Counted from the first letter of the stretch, positions 36,518 to 44,716 are shown. The stretch is DNA of 64,000 nucleotides from Legionella steelei (GCF_001468005.1 NZ_LNYY01000016.1:159756-223755), one strand, 5' to 3'. A program made the numbers and translations. Notes: generated by a model from the sequence alone, not told the origin.

Positions 36518-37787
36518 AAGCTTTGATCACTAAACACGCATTCATACTGGCAAATCCTCGATTGATCGTCAATGCATAAGGGCCTCTTTTTAAAGGTTGA
36601 TGCTCCGCACTTACGGATAAACCTTTACAACCGGATGCTATATTTTGCAAATTCGCTATCCCAGGTACGCACTTAGATGAAAGTGCATAAGTTGTCATTA
36701 CTGTGTCAATCAACCCGGAAGCACATATAGAATGCCCTACAGACCATTTAAATGCAGTGACAGGGATTTCCTGTTCAGGAAAAACATTTTGTATTGCCTG
36801 AGACTCACTATAGTCCGATTTACTATTACCATTGCCATGAGTCACAATAAAACCTAAATCATTAGGATTTACTTCTACACATTCCAAAGTACGTTGCATC
36901 AACTCAGCAAGTTGTTGGCCGCTGGCATCCAGAGAAAATAAGCCTTCAGCTTCAGTGCTTGATAAGCCACCAAGAATCTCACCATAGCACGTTGCTGAGC
37001 GCGCACGCATGCTGGCTTCACTTTCCAACACCAAAGCAGCGGCACCATCAGCTAAAATTGTGCCATTATGCGCTGCATCAAAAGGTTTTAAATGTTGATT
37101 ACTTAATACCCCTAATTGCTCGTAGTAAAATAACGCTTGCGGTTCAACAGCTGCATCATAGGCAACAACTACCGCTCGCTCTGCCTGACCACTACGAATC
37201 GCATGGTATGCTTCCAATAATGCTTGTGTTCCACCTACAGCATGATTCGTTACATTATGATTTGGGCCTTTAAACTCATAAGTTATCCCAGTGTATGCAA
37301 GAACATTATTTGGCAATATACGTAACAACCACATCGGATGGACTGTTTCAAATAGGTGTTGCGCAAATTGCTGCATATCACCTTGAGTTTTGGCCAACAA
37401 AGGCAAAAAATCATATTGTTGAAAATATTTATTTCCTGGTGATCCTACAAAAACAGCAGTTTGCTCATTAAATAAACTAGAGTCGTCAAGCGTATCGCGA
37501 TAGGCAATCATTTGGCTGTGCTCAATTGCCTGTACTGCAGCATGAATTCCCATCACGTCTTGTCGTGAAATAACTTTCATCAATTTGCGATCTGGTAGCA
37601 TTTTTGCTGGACTAAATTCTTTTAACTCGCCGCCCAAGCGATACTGCCATTGCGATACATCCCATTGCGTTATTTCACCAATTCCACTCTGGCCAGAAAG
37701 AATCGCATCCCACGTTGCATCTGCAGTAGCGCCTGATGCAGTTAATGCGCTTCGCCCTGTAATAAATACTCTGTTGCTTTGACTCAT
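36510..37787 (-). CDS. Ketosynthase-fold protein lacking the nucleophile Cys (KS-beta/chain-length-factor-like)
   Basis: 425-aa protein of the FabF family. Aligned with the gene upstream (TACASGGQAL), the nucleophile region reads TNHAVGGTQAL, so Ala183 stands where the catalytic Cys should be, and no Cys occurs before residue 267. The two active-site His are kept (VTHGNGN and VGHSICASG). It can therefore hardly condense on its own. Type II polyketide synthases use such Cys-less subunits (KS-beta, chain length factor) as partners of an active KS. Its start overlaps the active ketosynthase gene by four bases, favouring a one-to-one heterodimer. That pairing is inferred. Confidence 0.88.
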   Translation of the reverse strand: MSQSNRVFITGRSALTASGATADATWDAILSGQSGIGEITQWDVSQWQYRLGGELKEFSPAKMLPDRKLMKVISRQDVMGIHAAVQAIEHSQMIAYRDTLDDSSLFNEQTAVFVGSPGNKYFQQYDFLPLLAKTQGDMQQFAQHLFETVHPMWLLRILPNNVLAYTGITYEFKGPNHNVTNHAVGGTQALLEAYHAIRSGQAERAVVVAYDAAVEPQALFYYEQLGVLSNQHLKPFDAAHNGTILADGAAALVLESEASMRARSATCYGEILGGLSSTEAEGLFSLDASGQQLAELMQRTLECVEVNPNDLGFIVTHGNGNSKSDYSESQAIQNVFPEQEIPVTAFKWSVGHSICASGLIDTVMTTYALSSKCVPGIANLQNIASGCKGLSVSAEHQPLKRGPYALTINRGFASMNACLVIKACD

Positions 37788-39082
37788 AGCCCGGCTCCTT
37801 CAAACTCAGGATGCTTAAATAACAAGCAACTATTGGAGCCGCCAAATCCAAAAGAATTGGAAAGCACCACTCCTAAAGAGCGCTCGCGTGGTCCATCAAC
37901 TACATAATCTAAATCACATTCTGGATCTGGAGTAGTTAAATTGGCTGTCTTGGGTATCTGTGCCTGCTCTATGGATTTAACTGATAATACAGCCTCAAGT
38001 GCTCCTGCCGCGGAAATCAAATGTCCGGTTTGACTTTTAGTCGCACTGACCGGCAAGTTTGCGACAGATTCGCCAAAAACTGCTTTAATTGCATTCGTTT
38101 CACTTAAGTCATTCATTTTAGTTGAGGTGCCATGTGCATTAATATAATCCACATCTGAAGCTTGGACTCCTGCATCTTGGAGAGCTCGTTCAATTGCCTG
38201 AATGGCACCATCACCATTTGGATGGGAATCAGTAATTCGATAAGAACTTAATGAATTACCTTCACCAGCTAATTCTGCATAAATACGTGCACCTCGAGCT
38301 TTGGCCTTATCCCATTCTTCTAGGATTAAAAAAGCAGCACCTTCACCTAAAACAAAACCATTCCGTGTTGCATCAAAAGGTCTGCTCGCTGTTTCGGGGG
38401 TACTGTTATAAGTAGATAAGGCGCCTAATAAGCAAAAGCTGGATAATCCCAACGGATTAATCATTGAATCAAAGCCTCCAGCCAGCATAAAATCCGCCTC
38501 TCCGCGACGAATTACTTGCATCGCGAGTCCTAAAGCCTGTCCACCTGATGCACAAGCGGTGTGGACGGAGGATGCATATCCTCTAATGTTAAATTGTTGA
38601 ATCAATAAAGACAGACCAGAGTTTGTAGTTGTTTTACCAAAATCAGATAATTTATAAAATTCTTGTGTACTAGCCTGCAAACGTTCCCAATCTGCTTCAC
38701 CATTTTGAGCACACGTTTGTTGAAATCGAGATAGATAGTCAAACTCAGAGGTCATCATGCCGCTTCCGGTAACAACGCCCCACTGAGTCGCAGTTTGCTC
38801 CGTAGGCACGATGCCTGCATCATCAAAAGCTTGTTGGGCAGCTTCAAGTGCATATCGCGTAAAATTGACAGAAAAACGACTGCGTTTTGTGGTTAATTTA
38901 GGCGCAAGCGAAAAATTTTTCACCTCAGCTGCAATATAAGTTGGAAACGCACTGGCATCAAATTGCTTGATTTCAGCAATACCTGAACGTCCTTCCAATA
39001 AATTGGACCATATAGACTGAACGTCAAGCCCTAAAGGAGAAACGGCTCCCATACCTGTAATCGCAACTCGTCTTTTTTTCAC
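37784..39082 (-). CDS. 3-oxoacyl-ACP synthase II-type ketosynthase (active partner)
   Basis: Beta-ketoacyl-ACP synthase, 432 aa. Intact Cys-His-His triad: Cys177 in TACASGG, His in NAHGTSTKMND and His in TGHLISAAGALE. Starts MKKRRVAITGMGAVSPLG as in FabF. Two bases separate it from the hot-dog gene upstream and it overlaps the Cys-less partner downstream. In this cluster it would elongate a very long acyl chain on the dedicated carrier protein rather than serve general fatty acid synthesis. It matches fabF1/fabF2-XL of rhizobia in position. Confidence 0.92.
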   Translation of the reverse strand: MKKRRVAITGMGAVSPLGLDVQSIWSNLLEGRSGIAEIKQFDASAFPTYIAAEVKNFSLAPKLTTKRSRFSVNFTRYALEAAQQAFDDAGIVPTEQTATQWGVVTGSGMMTSEFDYLSRFQQTCAQNGEADWERLQASTQEFYKLSDFGKTTTNSGLSLLIQQFNIRGYASSVHTACASGGQALGLAMQVIRRGEADFMLAGGFDSMINPLGLSSFCLLGALSTYNSTPETASRPFDATRNGFVLGEGAAFLILEEWDKAKARGARIYAELAGEGNSLSSYRITDSHPNGDGAIQAIERALQDAGVQASDVDYINAHGTSTKMNDLSETNAIKAVFGESVANLPVSATKSQTGHLISAAGALEAVLSVKSIEQAQIPKTANLTTPDPECDLDYVVDGPRERSLGVVLSNSFGFGGSNSCLLFKHPEFEGAGL

Positions 39083-39084
39083 TT

Positions 39085-39981
39085 TTATTTACCTCTGGGA
39101 ATAAGCACTACATCCACAACACAAACACGTTTACCTGCAACCTCACTACGATAAGCTAGGATCAACTCGTCTTCCGTTTGCTTTTTGACGGTTACAGAAC
39201 ACTCAAGAATGTCGCCTGGATAGACAAACTCTTTCATTTTTATTTTGCGAAATTCGCTCACTTTATAATCGACTGGGTAGCCTGCACGTCGAATAAATTC
39301 CTTCGCCAAATTTAATTTACATTCCAATAATACCGTCAATGGTAATACCGGTTTTTTGGGAAAATGATCCGCAAAATAAAGGGCTGCACGTGATATTCTT
39401 TTTTCAGCAGTTAAACTAACTCCTGGTTCACTGGAGCAAATTCTGTCGAAGGTCATGGGCACTACCGGCAATTCCGAGCTCATAATCAAATCGTCATTCA
39501 ATATTGGTGCACTCTTCTGACTCACAGCAAGCCAATCACCAGGACGATTAATTTCGGAAAATTGCTGTTTCACTTCATCTAAATCAATAAAATCATCCAT
39601 AGGTAACAATGGACCTAAGGCGCCTTCAAGACTGAAGACACGCTCATTACCTACTCTCGCTTCACTATAGTATTGCATTACTGAATGATCTAAGTGCTCA
39701 ATAAATGACTCAAGCAATAAAGTCTCACCTACATATGCTGGACGATGCAGGGCGGCACAGGCAACAATCCCGGCTACAGGTCTGTAGGCAAACTCTTGAA
39801 GCGCCATCACATTCCACGCAGCCAGTTGGCCTAGTGTTTCACCGATTAACGAAGGGATGAAGCAGGGCCGTCCCTGTTCATCAACTGTGAGGTATGTATC
39901 ATTCGGGGTAATATGTTTAATTCCCCGGACCACCTGACCGGGAGATGACTCCACGATACGATCAACGAATAAAAATCTCAT
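39085..39981 (-). CDS. Double hot-dog 3-hydroxyacyl-ACP dehydratase (FabZ-like)
   Basis: 298 aa, about twice a FabZ monomer. The second half carries the FabZ active-site pattern DHFPKKPVLPLTVLLE with its His and Glu; the first half begins FVDRIVESSPG and contains PSLIGETLGQLAAW, the matching helix of a first hot-dog. So two hot-dog units are fused, the FabA/FabZ dimer in one chain. Expected to dehydrate the 3-hydroxyacyl-ACP in the elongation cycle. It lies between the acyl carrier protein and the ketosynthase; the rhizobial cluster has fabZXL in the same place. Confidence 0.85.
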   Translation of the reverse strand: MRFLFVDRIVESSPGQVVRGIKHITPNDTYLTVDEQGRPCFIPSLIGETLGQLAAWNVMALQEFAYRPVAGIVACAALHRPAYVGETLLLESFIEHLDHSVMQYYSEARVGNERVFSLEGALGPLLPMDDFIDLDEVKQQFSEINRPGDWLAVSQKSAPILNDDLIMSSELPVVPMTFDRICSSEPGVSLTAEKRISRAALYFADHFPKKPVLPLTVLLECKLNLAKEFIRRAGYPVDYKVSEFRKIKMKEFVYPGDILECSVTVKKQTEDELILAYRSEVAGKRVCVVDVVLIPRGK

Positions 39982-40027
39982 CAGTATTTATTAAGCCCTA
40001 TTAACTTGATTTTAAATAACACCTAAA

Positions 40028-40441
40028 TTAAGCCACAGATCCAGCAGTTTGTTGTTCTTTAACCGCAGCAACAACTAACTTGCAAAATGTTTCAATGGTA
40101 AATAGCATAGGTATTTCATTGACTTTCATATTCGGCTTGAACTGCTCTGCAGGAATTTCACTCAAATAATTTTGCAATGCCTGCAAACCTCTTTCGGTAA
40201 TAACGCCACCTTTCTCAAATTCATCTTCTGCCAAATCACCTCGTGCATTTTTTTCTAATTGACCACGGGGAATTTTAATTTTGAATTCTTTTTCTAATTG
40301 GAATACCAAATCAAGAAAATCAATAGATTCTGCGCCTAGATCTGCTATCAAACGACTGTTAAGAGATACTTCTTCTACATCAATCACTAGCACATCAGCA
40401 ACAATTTCCCTAACTTTAGGATAAACGTCTGCTACATTCAT
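40028..40441 (-). CDS. Dedicated acyl carrier protein, AcpXL-like
   Basis: Acyl carrier protein of 137 aa, longer than the roughly 78-aa housekeeping ACP. The phosphopantetheine site is Ser39 in LGAESIDFLD, followed by VFQLEKEFKIKIPRGQ, close to the AcpXL pattern of rhizobia; an extra helical C-terminal part (about residues 75-137) is present. GAGGA lies before the ATG. A TATAAT on the minus strand at 40480-40485 could be a -10 box, but I see no matching -35. Would hold the growing very-long chain and hand it to the acyltransferase at the end of the cluster. Confidence 0.9.
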   Translation of the reverse strand: MNVADVYPKVREIVADVLVIDVEEVSLNSRLIADLGAESIDFLDLVFQLEKEFKIKIPRGQLEKNARGDLAEDEFEKGGVITERGLQALQNYLSEIPAEQFKPNMKVNEIPMLFTIETFCKLVVAAVKEQQTAGSVA

Positions 40442-40528
40442 ATTTTTTCCTCAGAGATAGCTAATTTACAAAGCCCGAAATTATATCATATATTTTTTTA
40501 AAGGCATAAAATTAAGAATGACAAGGTA

Positions 40529-41284
40529 TTAACCCACCTGACTGTACCCTGCATCAACAAATAAAGTATGCCCATTAATCATGGCTGCTTCCGGCAAGCA
40601 CAAGAGATAAATAGCATTGGCCACATCTTGAGTTGTCAATGGCCTATCAGCCAAAGAGTGGGCCTGATATTCATCAAGTAGCTGTTCCCTGTTAGGAAAA
40701 TGTTTCAATGCATCGGTATCAACTACTCCAGCAGAAACAGTATTCACAGTAATTCCATCGACAGCCAACTCAAGACTCAAAGAACGGACTAAAGCTTCAA
40801 GAGCAGCCTTAGACGCGCCAATAAATGCATAGTTAGGAATCGCTCGAGATGCACCAAGGCTTGATAAGGCAACAATTCGGCTCCCTTTAGGCATCGATGA
40901 GCGCGCCTCTGTAGCCAAATGATTTAATGCCAAAGCATTTGTTTCTAAGCACCAGCGCCAATGTTTTGTTGACATCTTAAGTGCTGATTTTAAAACACCG
41001 CTTGCAGCATTACTAATTAAAAAATCAAGTCGGTTAAAATGCTCACGAAATTGCACAAACATTTCTTTTACCGACTGATGGTCGGCTACATTAGCTTGTA
41101 ACGCAATCGCTTTGCGCCCCATAGCATGGATTTCTTCAACCAAAGTTTGAGCTTCATCAGAACTGTTGTAATAAACGATGGCAATATCACTTCCTGACTG
41201 AGCTAACTTTAATGCAGTCGCCTTACCGATACCTCGAGCACCGCCAGTAATTAATCCAACTTTACCTGCGAAAACCAAACTCAT
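40529..41284 (-). CDS. fabL: Enoyl-ACP reductase III, FabL-type SDR
   Basis: 251-aa short-chain dehydrogenase. GGARGIGKATA binds NADPH; the catalytic pair is Tyr152 and Lys159 with six residues between (YAFIGASK), the enoyl-reductase spacing, not the YxxxK of ordinary SDRs. The segments NAASGVL, SSLG, SKAALEALVRSL and DTDALKHFPNRE closely match Bacillus FabL as I remember it. This supplies the last step of the elongation cycle. ATG 41284 with GAGGA six bases upstream is the start; the frame to 41329 adds an unlikely extension. First gene of the cluster, 87 bases before the carrier protein. Confidence 0.88.
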   Translation of the reverse strand: MSLVFAGKVGLITGGARGIGKATALKLAQSGSDIAIVYYNSSDEAQTLVEEIHAMGRKAIALQANVADHQSVKEMFVQFREHFNRLDFLISNAASGVLKSALKMSTKHWRWCLETNALALNHLATEARSSMPKGSRIVALSSLGASRAIPNYAFIGASKAALEALVRSLSLELAVDGITVNTVSAGVVDTDALKHFPNREQLLDEYQAHSLADRPLTTQDVANAIYLLCLPEAAMINGHTLFVDAGYSQVG

Positions 41285-41555
41285 GAAATATTCCTCATTA
41301 ACTTCATTTATTAAAAACTGTTGATACAATACGATAGTGACAACTCATGCGACACATGGAGCATAATAGCCTACTAGTACTTCTAAACTCAGAAGCATAA
41401 GTTGACATTTATTGACCAACAATTACAAAAAACTACATTTTCATTTTTATTGAGCAATAAAGCAATGTTTCATGCATTAAATTTTTAAATATCTTGTTTC
41501 TAGATGGCTAACTTTGTACTATCGGCACACAATAAAGATAAACATATATTAATGA

Positions 41556-42908
41556 ATGAAGCATTCTTGGTCTAAAACTGTCTTTCCTATAGCCGCGATT
41601 TTTTCTTTCCGCATGTTAGGTTTGTTTTTGCTCATACCCGTATTTAGTATTTATGCAGAAAATTTACAAAACGCAACACCTGCACTAGTAGGGCTTGCTC
41701 TAGGAATTTATGGTCTTGCTCAAGGCCTCCTGCAAATGCCTTTTGGTATGCTTTCTGATAAGGTAGGAAGAAAACCCATGATAGCCATAGGGTTACTCCT
41801 TTTTGCTTTGGGTAGTTTACTTGGTGCTCTAACCAACTCTATTTATGGGATGATACTTGCAAGATCCTTGCAAGGCACTGGCGCAATTGGTAGTGTTTTA
41901 ATCGCCTTGCTTGCAGATTTAACCCCTGATGATCAACGTACTAAATCGATGGCGGTCATTGGCATGACTATAGGGACATCTTTTAGTCTTGCGATGGTTG
42001 TTAGTCCAGCCCTTACCCATCATTTTGGCCTATCTGGTATTTTTTACCTAACGACTCTATTAGCAATAGCTGGGATTATCTTGCTTTATTTGGTAATTCC
42101 CAAGCCTGTAAATGAACGTTTTCACATTGATAGTGAAACAAATCCTGCTTTATTGAAGAATGTTATTTCTAACGTCCAACTACAACTTCTTAATATCGGT
42201 ATTTTCTGCCAGCATTTTATTCTCACCGCAACATTTTTTGCTATTCCTTTCATCCTAAAAAAACAAGTGGAACAAGGACATTTATCGCAACAGTGGCATT
42301 TTTATCTACCACTGATGATCATTTCATTTATTCTCATGATCCCATTCATTATTCTTGCCGAAAAGAAAAAGCGCATGAAAGGCGTGTTTCTTTCATCAGT
42401 GCTTATCATGGCAATGGCACAATTATTATTAGCTTATACCTCACAACATTGGGTGAGTCTGTGTGTTCTCATGTTAATTTATTTTGTTGCGTTTAATATT
42501 CTAGAGGCGGCATTACCCTCTCTAGTATCTAAACAGGCAAATCCTCACAGTAAGGGGACGGCTATGGGGATTTATTCAACCAGCCAATTTTTAGGCCTTT
42601 TTATTGGTGGGGCACTCGCAGGTGTATTGTATCAATGGAATAGCAGCCAGGGTATTTTTGTTACTAATGCAATCATTGGTATTATATGGTTGCTTGTTTC
42701 ATTTTCAATGAAATCGCAAGCCTCCTTTTCAACACTTGTTTTACCTGCCCCTTGGGCCGAAAAAAATGAGCCGATCATCAACAAATTATTGAATATTAAA
42801 GGGGTGATTGAAGTTGCATTTGCAGAAGATGAACGAGTAATTTATTTGCGTGTTGATAGGGAACGTTATCTTGCAGGCAGTGCGGAAAAAATTATTCATC
42901 ATGGATAA
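41556..42908 (+). CDS. MFS transporter, YajR-like with C-terminal YAM-type domain
   Basis: Twelve-helix major-facilitator protein of 450 aa. Motif A is DKVGRKPM (between helices 2 and 3), and IYSTSQFLGLFIGG belongs to a late helix. After helix 12 comes a cytoplasmic domain of about 55 residues (IINKLLNIKGVIEVAF, YLRVDRERY) like the ferredoxin-like YAM domain of E. coli YajR. Drug export is the family assumption. An MFS gene shortly upstream of ssb is a common gammaproteobacterial arrangement; here other genes are interposed. Start ATG has no strong ribosome site. The 270-base gap to the FabL gene holds divergent promoters, of which only a weak TTGACA-16-TACAAA at 41402 is visible. Confidence 0.88.
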   Translation: MKHSWSKTVFPIAAIFSFRMLGLFLLIPVFSIYAENLQNATPALVGLALGIYGLAQGLLQMPFGMLSDKVGRKPMIAIGLLLFALGSLLGALTNSIYGMILARSLQGTGAIGSVLIALLADLTPDDQRTKSMAVIGMTIGTSFSLAMVVSPALTHHFGLSGIFYLTTLLAIAGIILLYLVIPKPVNERFHIDSETNPALLKNVISNVQLQLLNIGIFCQHFILTATFFAIPFILKKQVEQGHLSQQWHFYLPLMIISFILMIPFIILAEKKKRMKGVFLSSVLIMAMAQLLLAYTSQHWVSLCVLMLIYFVAFNILEAALPSLVSKQANPHSKGTAMGIYSTSQFLGLFIGGALAGVLYQWNSSQGIFVTNAIIGIIWLLVSFSMKSQASFSTLVLPAPWAEKNEPIINKLLNIKGVIEVAFAEDERVIYLRVDRERYLAGSAEKIIHHG

Positions 42909-42930
42909 CCGTTAATCAAGGAGGCAGTAA

Positions 42931-43272
42931 ATGAAAATTTCTTTGAAACATCAAACGACCGAACACAGTAATGCTCCATCCTGTAAAGTCAGTGAGCATC
43001 ATCTGAATGATCCAATGATGGATTGTGCTATTGCAAAAATATCAGGCCGATATCCTGAAACGCGACGAGTAGTGAATTTACAATGCAATGAATTAGTTTA
43101 TGTGTTCCAAGGCGAAGGCAAGGTCGTCGTCAATCATATGGAACATAAATTATCCGCTGGCGATGCAGTATTGATTGAAGCAGGTGAAAAATACTATTGG
43201 GAAGGCGATATGCAACTGTTTATTTCTTGCCGTCCGGCGTGGAGTATGGAGCAACATCAATTGGTTGATTAG
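42931..43272 (+). CDS. Small cupin-domain protein
   Basis: 113-aa single cupin barrel. The conserved core reads VYVFQGEGKVVVN and the second motif LSAGDAVLIEAGEKYYWEG; the usual metal-binding His residues are mostly absent (the first motif has no HxH), so it may not bind metal. AAGGAGGC lies eight bases before the ATG. Twenty-two bases after the MFS gene, so probably co-transcribed. Function unknown. Confidence 0.82.
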   Translation: MKISLKHQTTEHSNAPSCKVSEHHLNDPMMDCAIAKISGRYPETRRVVNLQCNELVYVFQGEGKVVVNHMEHKLSAGDAVLIEAGEKYYWEGDMQLFISCRPAWSMEQHQLVD

Positions 43273-43287
43273 TCTACATACTACTCG

Positions 43288-43342
43288 TAGCCTGGTTGAA
43301 ACGAAGTGTAACCCGGGGTTTTTCTTGCAAAAAACCCGGCTA
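43288..43342. repeat. Inverted-repeat element between convergent genes
   Basis: Outer arms TAGCCTGGTT (43288-) and AACCCGGCTA (-43342) pair with one mismatch; inside them GGGTTTTT (43316-43323) and AAAAAACCC (43329-43337) form a perfect inner stem. Belongs by its TAGCC/GGCTA ends to the same loose family as 32031-32067. Between convergent genes it can end transcription from both sides, although no unpaired U-tract follows. Confidence 0.65.
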
Positions 43343-43374
43343 CTCGACTGATATTATCGGCAATACCCAGTAAG

Positions 43375-44625
43375 TTACTGACGAACCAAGCGCAAATTTT
43401 TACCAACAAATGAGCTCTTCTCCGTAGAACGGTATGGATTGATATCTAATCCACCTCGGCGTGTATACCGGCCATATACGGTTAGTTGTTCTGGTTGGCA
43501 ATAATTCATAATATCGACAAAAATTCGTTCAATACATTGCTCGTGAAATTCATTATGATTACGAAATGAAACAAGATATTTTAATAAACCTTCCCGATTA
43601 ATTTTTTTACCTTTGTAAGCAATTTGCACGCTTCCCCAATCAGGCTGATTTGTCACCAGACAATTAGATTTCAACAGATTTGAATATAATGATTCTTCTA
43701 CAAGCTCCTCGCTTACAAAAAGAAATGAAGGTTCTACATGATAAATTGAGCATTCTATATCAAGGTCGTCAAGCAAATCTCCCGCAAATGACGGTTGTAT
43801 TGCAAACTGATTGGTAGAGTCTAAAAGATGTATGTTAACCCAAACTTCTGCACCAACACGCTCTTGTAAATCTCTTTTAATTGTATTTTCTAACTCACTC
43901 ACACTGTGAATTCGCGTATTGTTAAATGAATTAAAATAAAGTTTTAACGATTTTGATTCAATTAAATTAGGTGAGTTACACTCATAAAACAACTCAGCAA
44001 TCGCAACCATGGGTTTGCCTTTCGCATTAAGCCAAGAAACTTCATAATGATTCCAACAATCAAAGCCATAAAAAGGCAATTTTGATGGGTCCACACCAAT
44101 TTCTTGTCGCTTCCCCGCCCTGGGGATAGGATATAATCGATTGGGATTATACGTATCATCGTAAGCAGATTTCTTACCTAATTCCGACTGCTCCGCTTCA
44201 GCTTGATATTTTTGCAAAACTTGATCATTCATTGTATTGAGCTCCAATATTTCTATTATTTTTGCAGTACTTTTCCAATTCACAGATTGATTCATTTCCA
44301 GTTGACTGGAAATATACGTAAGAAGAGATGCCGCCTCATTAATTCGCGCTGCTTTTTCAGTCAATTCACGTGCTTGTATGCCAACGGAAGCCGCTACATC
44401 AAAACCTGGACTTTCTATAATCTTCTTTATAGTCGACAAAGAAAATCCCAAAAATTTTAGCGTGGTGATCTGCTGCAATCGAATTAAATCCCTTTCACAA
44501 TAAAGTCGATAGCCACTGTCTGAACGCTTCGTAGGTTTTAATAAGCCAATTTCATCATAATATTGTAATGACCTAATTGTTAATGAAGTCATTTGGCTAA
44601 TCTCTTTAATTTGGTAATATTTCAT
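43375..44625 (-). CDS. queF: MerR-type regulator fused to QueF (7-cyano-7-deazaguanine reductase)
   Basis: A 416-aa two-part protein. Residues 1-70 are a MerR winged-helix domain (RSLQYYDEIGLLKP, SGYRLY, LKFLGFSL) followed by a dimer coiled coil (about 76-112). Residues 132-416 are a complete E. coli-type QueF, which reduces preQ0 to preQ1 in queuosine synthesis: NADPH motif IESKS (222-226), nucleophile Cys322 (KSNCLVTNQ), Asp329, and His361-Glu362 (FHEQC), ending INPYRS. No break in frame separates them. Met132 carries GGAG nine bases upstream, so a 285-aa QueF could also be made from an internal start. AGGAGAGG precedes the first ATG. Ordinary QueF has no DNA-binding domain. Confidence 0.92.
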   Translation of the reverse strand: MKYYQIKEISQMTSLTIRSLQYYDEIGLLKPTKRSDSGYRLYCERDLIRLQQITTLKFLGFSLSTIKKIIESPGFDVAASVGIQARELTEKAARINEAASLLTYISSQLEMNQSVNWKSTAKIIEILELNTMNDQVLQKYQAEAEQSELGKKSAYDDTYNPNRLYPIPRAGKRQEIGVDPSKLPFYGFDCWNHYEVSWLNAKGKPMVAIAELFYECNSPNLIESKSLKLYFNSFNNTRIHSVSELENTIKRDLQERVGAEVWVNIHLLDSTNQFAIQPSFAGDLLDDLDIECSIYHVEPSFLFVSEELVEESLYSNLLKSNCLVTNQPDWGSVQIAYKGKKINREGLLKYLVSFRNHNEFHEQCIERIFVDIMNYCQPEQLTVYGRYTRRGGLDINPYRSTEKSSFVGKNLRLVRQ

Positions 44626-44646
44626 TCAACCCTCTCCTGTACATTG

Positions 44647-44677
44647 ATTTTAAACTATCACGTAACGTGAGAGTCAA
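44647..44677 (-). promoter_or_regulatory. MerR-class promoter and operator of the merR-queF gene
   Basis: On the minus strand: -35 TTGACT (44672-44677), -10 TAAAAT (44647-44652), spacer exactly 19 bases. The spacer is centred on the palindrome TCACGTTACGTGA (44658-44670), extended to CT-N-...-N-AG. Overlong 19-base spacers with a central palindrome are the hallmark of promoters activated by MerR-family proteins, which untwist the DNA. It drives the fusion gene, whose ATG is 22 bases further. The divergent Nudix gene shares this 91-base gap. Confidence 0.8.
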
Positions 44678-44716
44678 GAGAATATGCAATAAAATACACC
44701 AAAGGGATAATAAATT

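Noticed and set aside
41402-41429. TTGACA-16-TACAAA as promoter of the YajR-like gene
   Set aside because: The -10 box is poor and lies 126 bases from the ATG; too weak to list as a feature.
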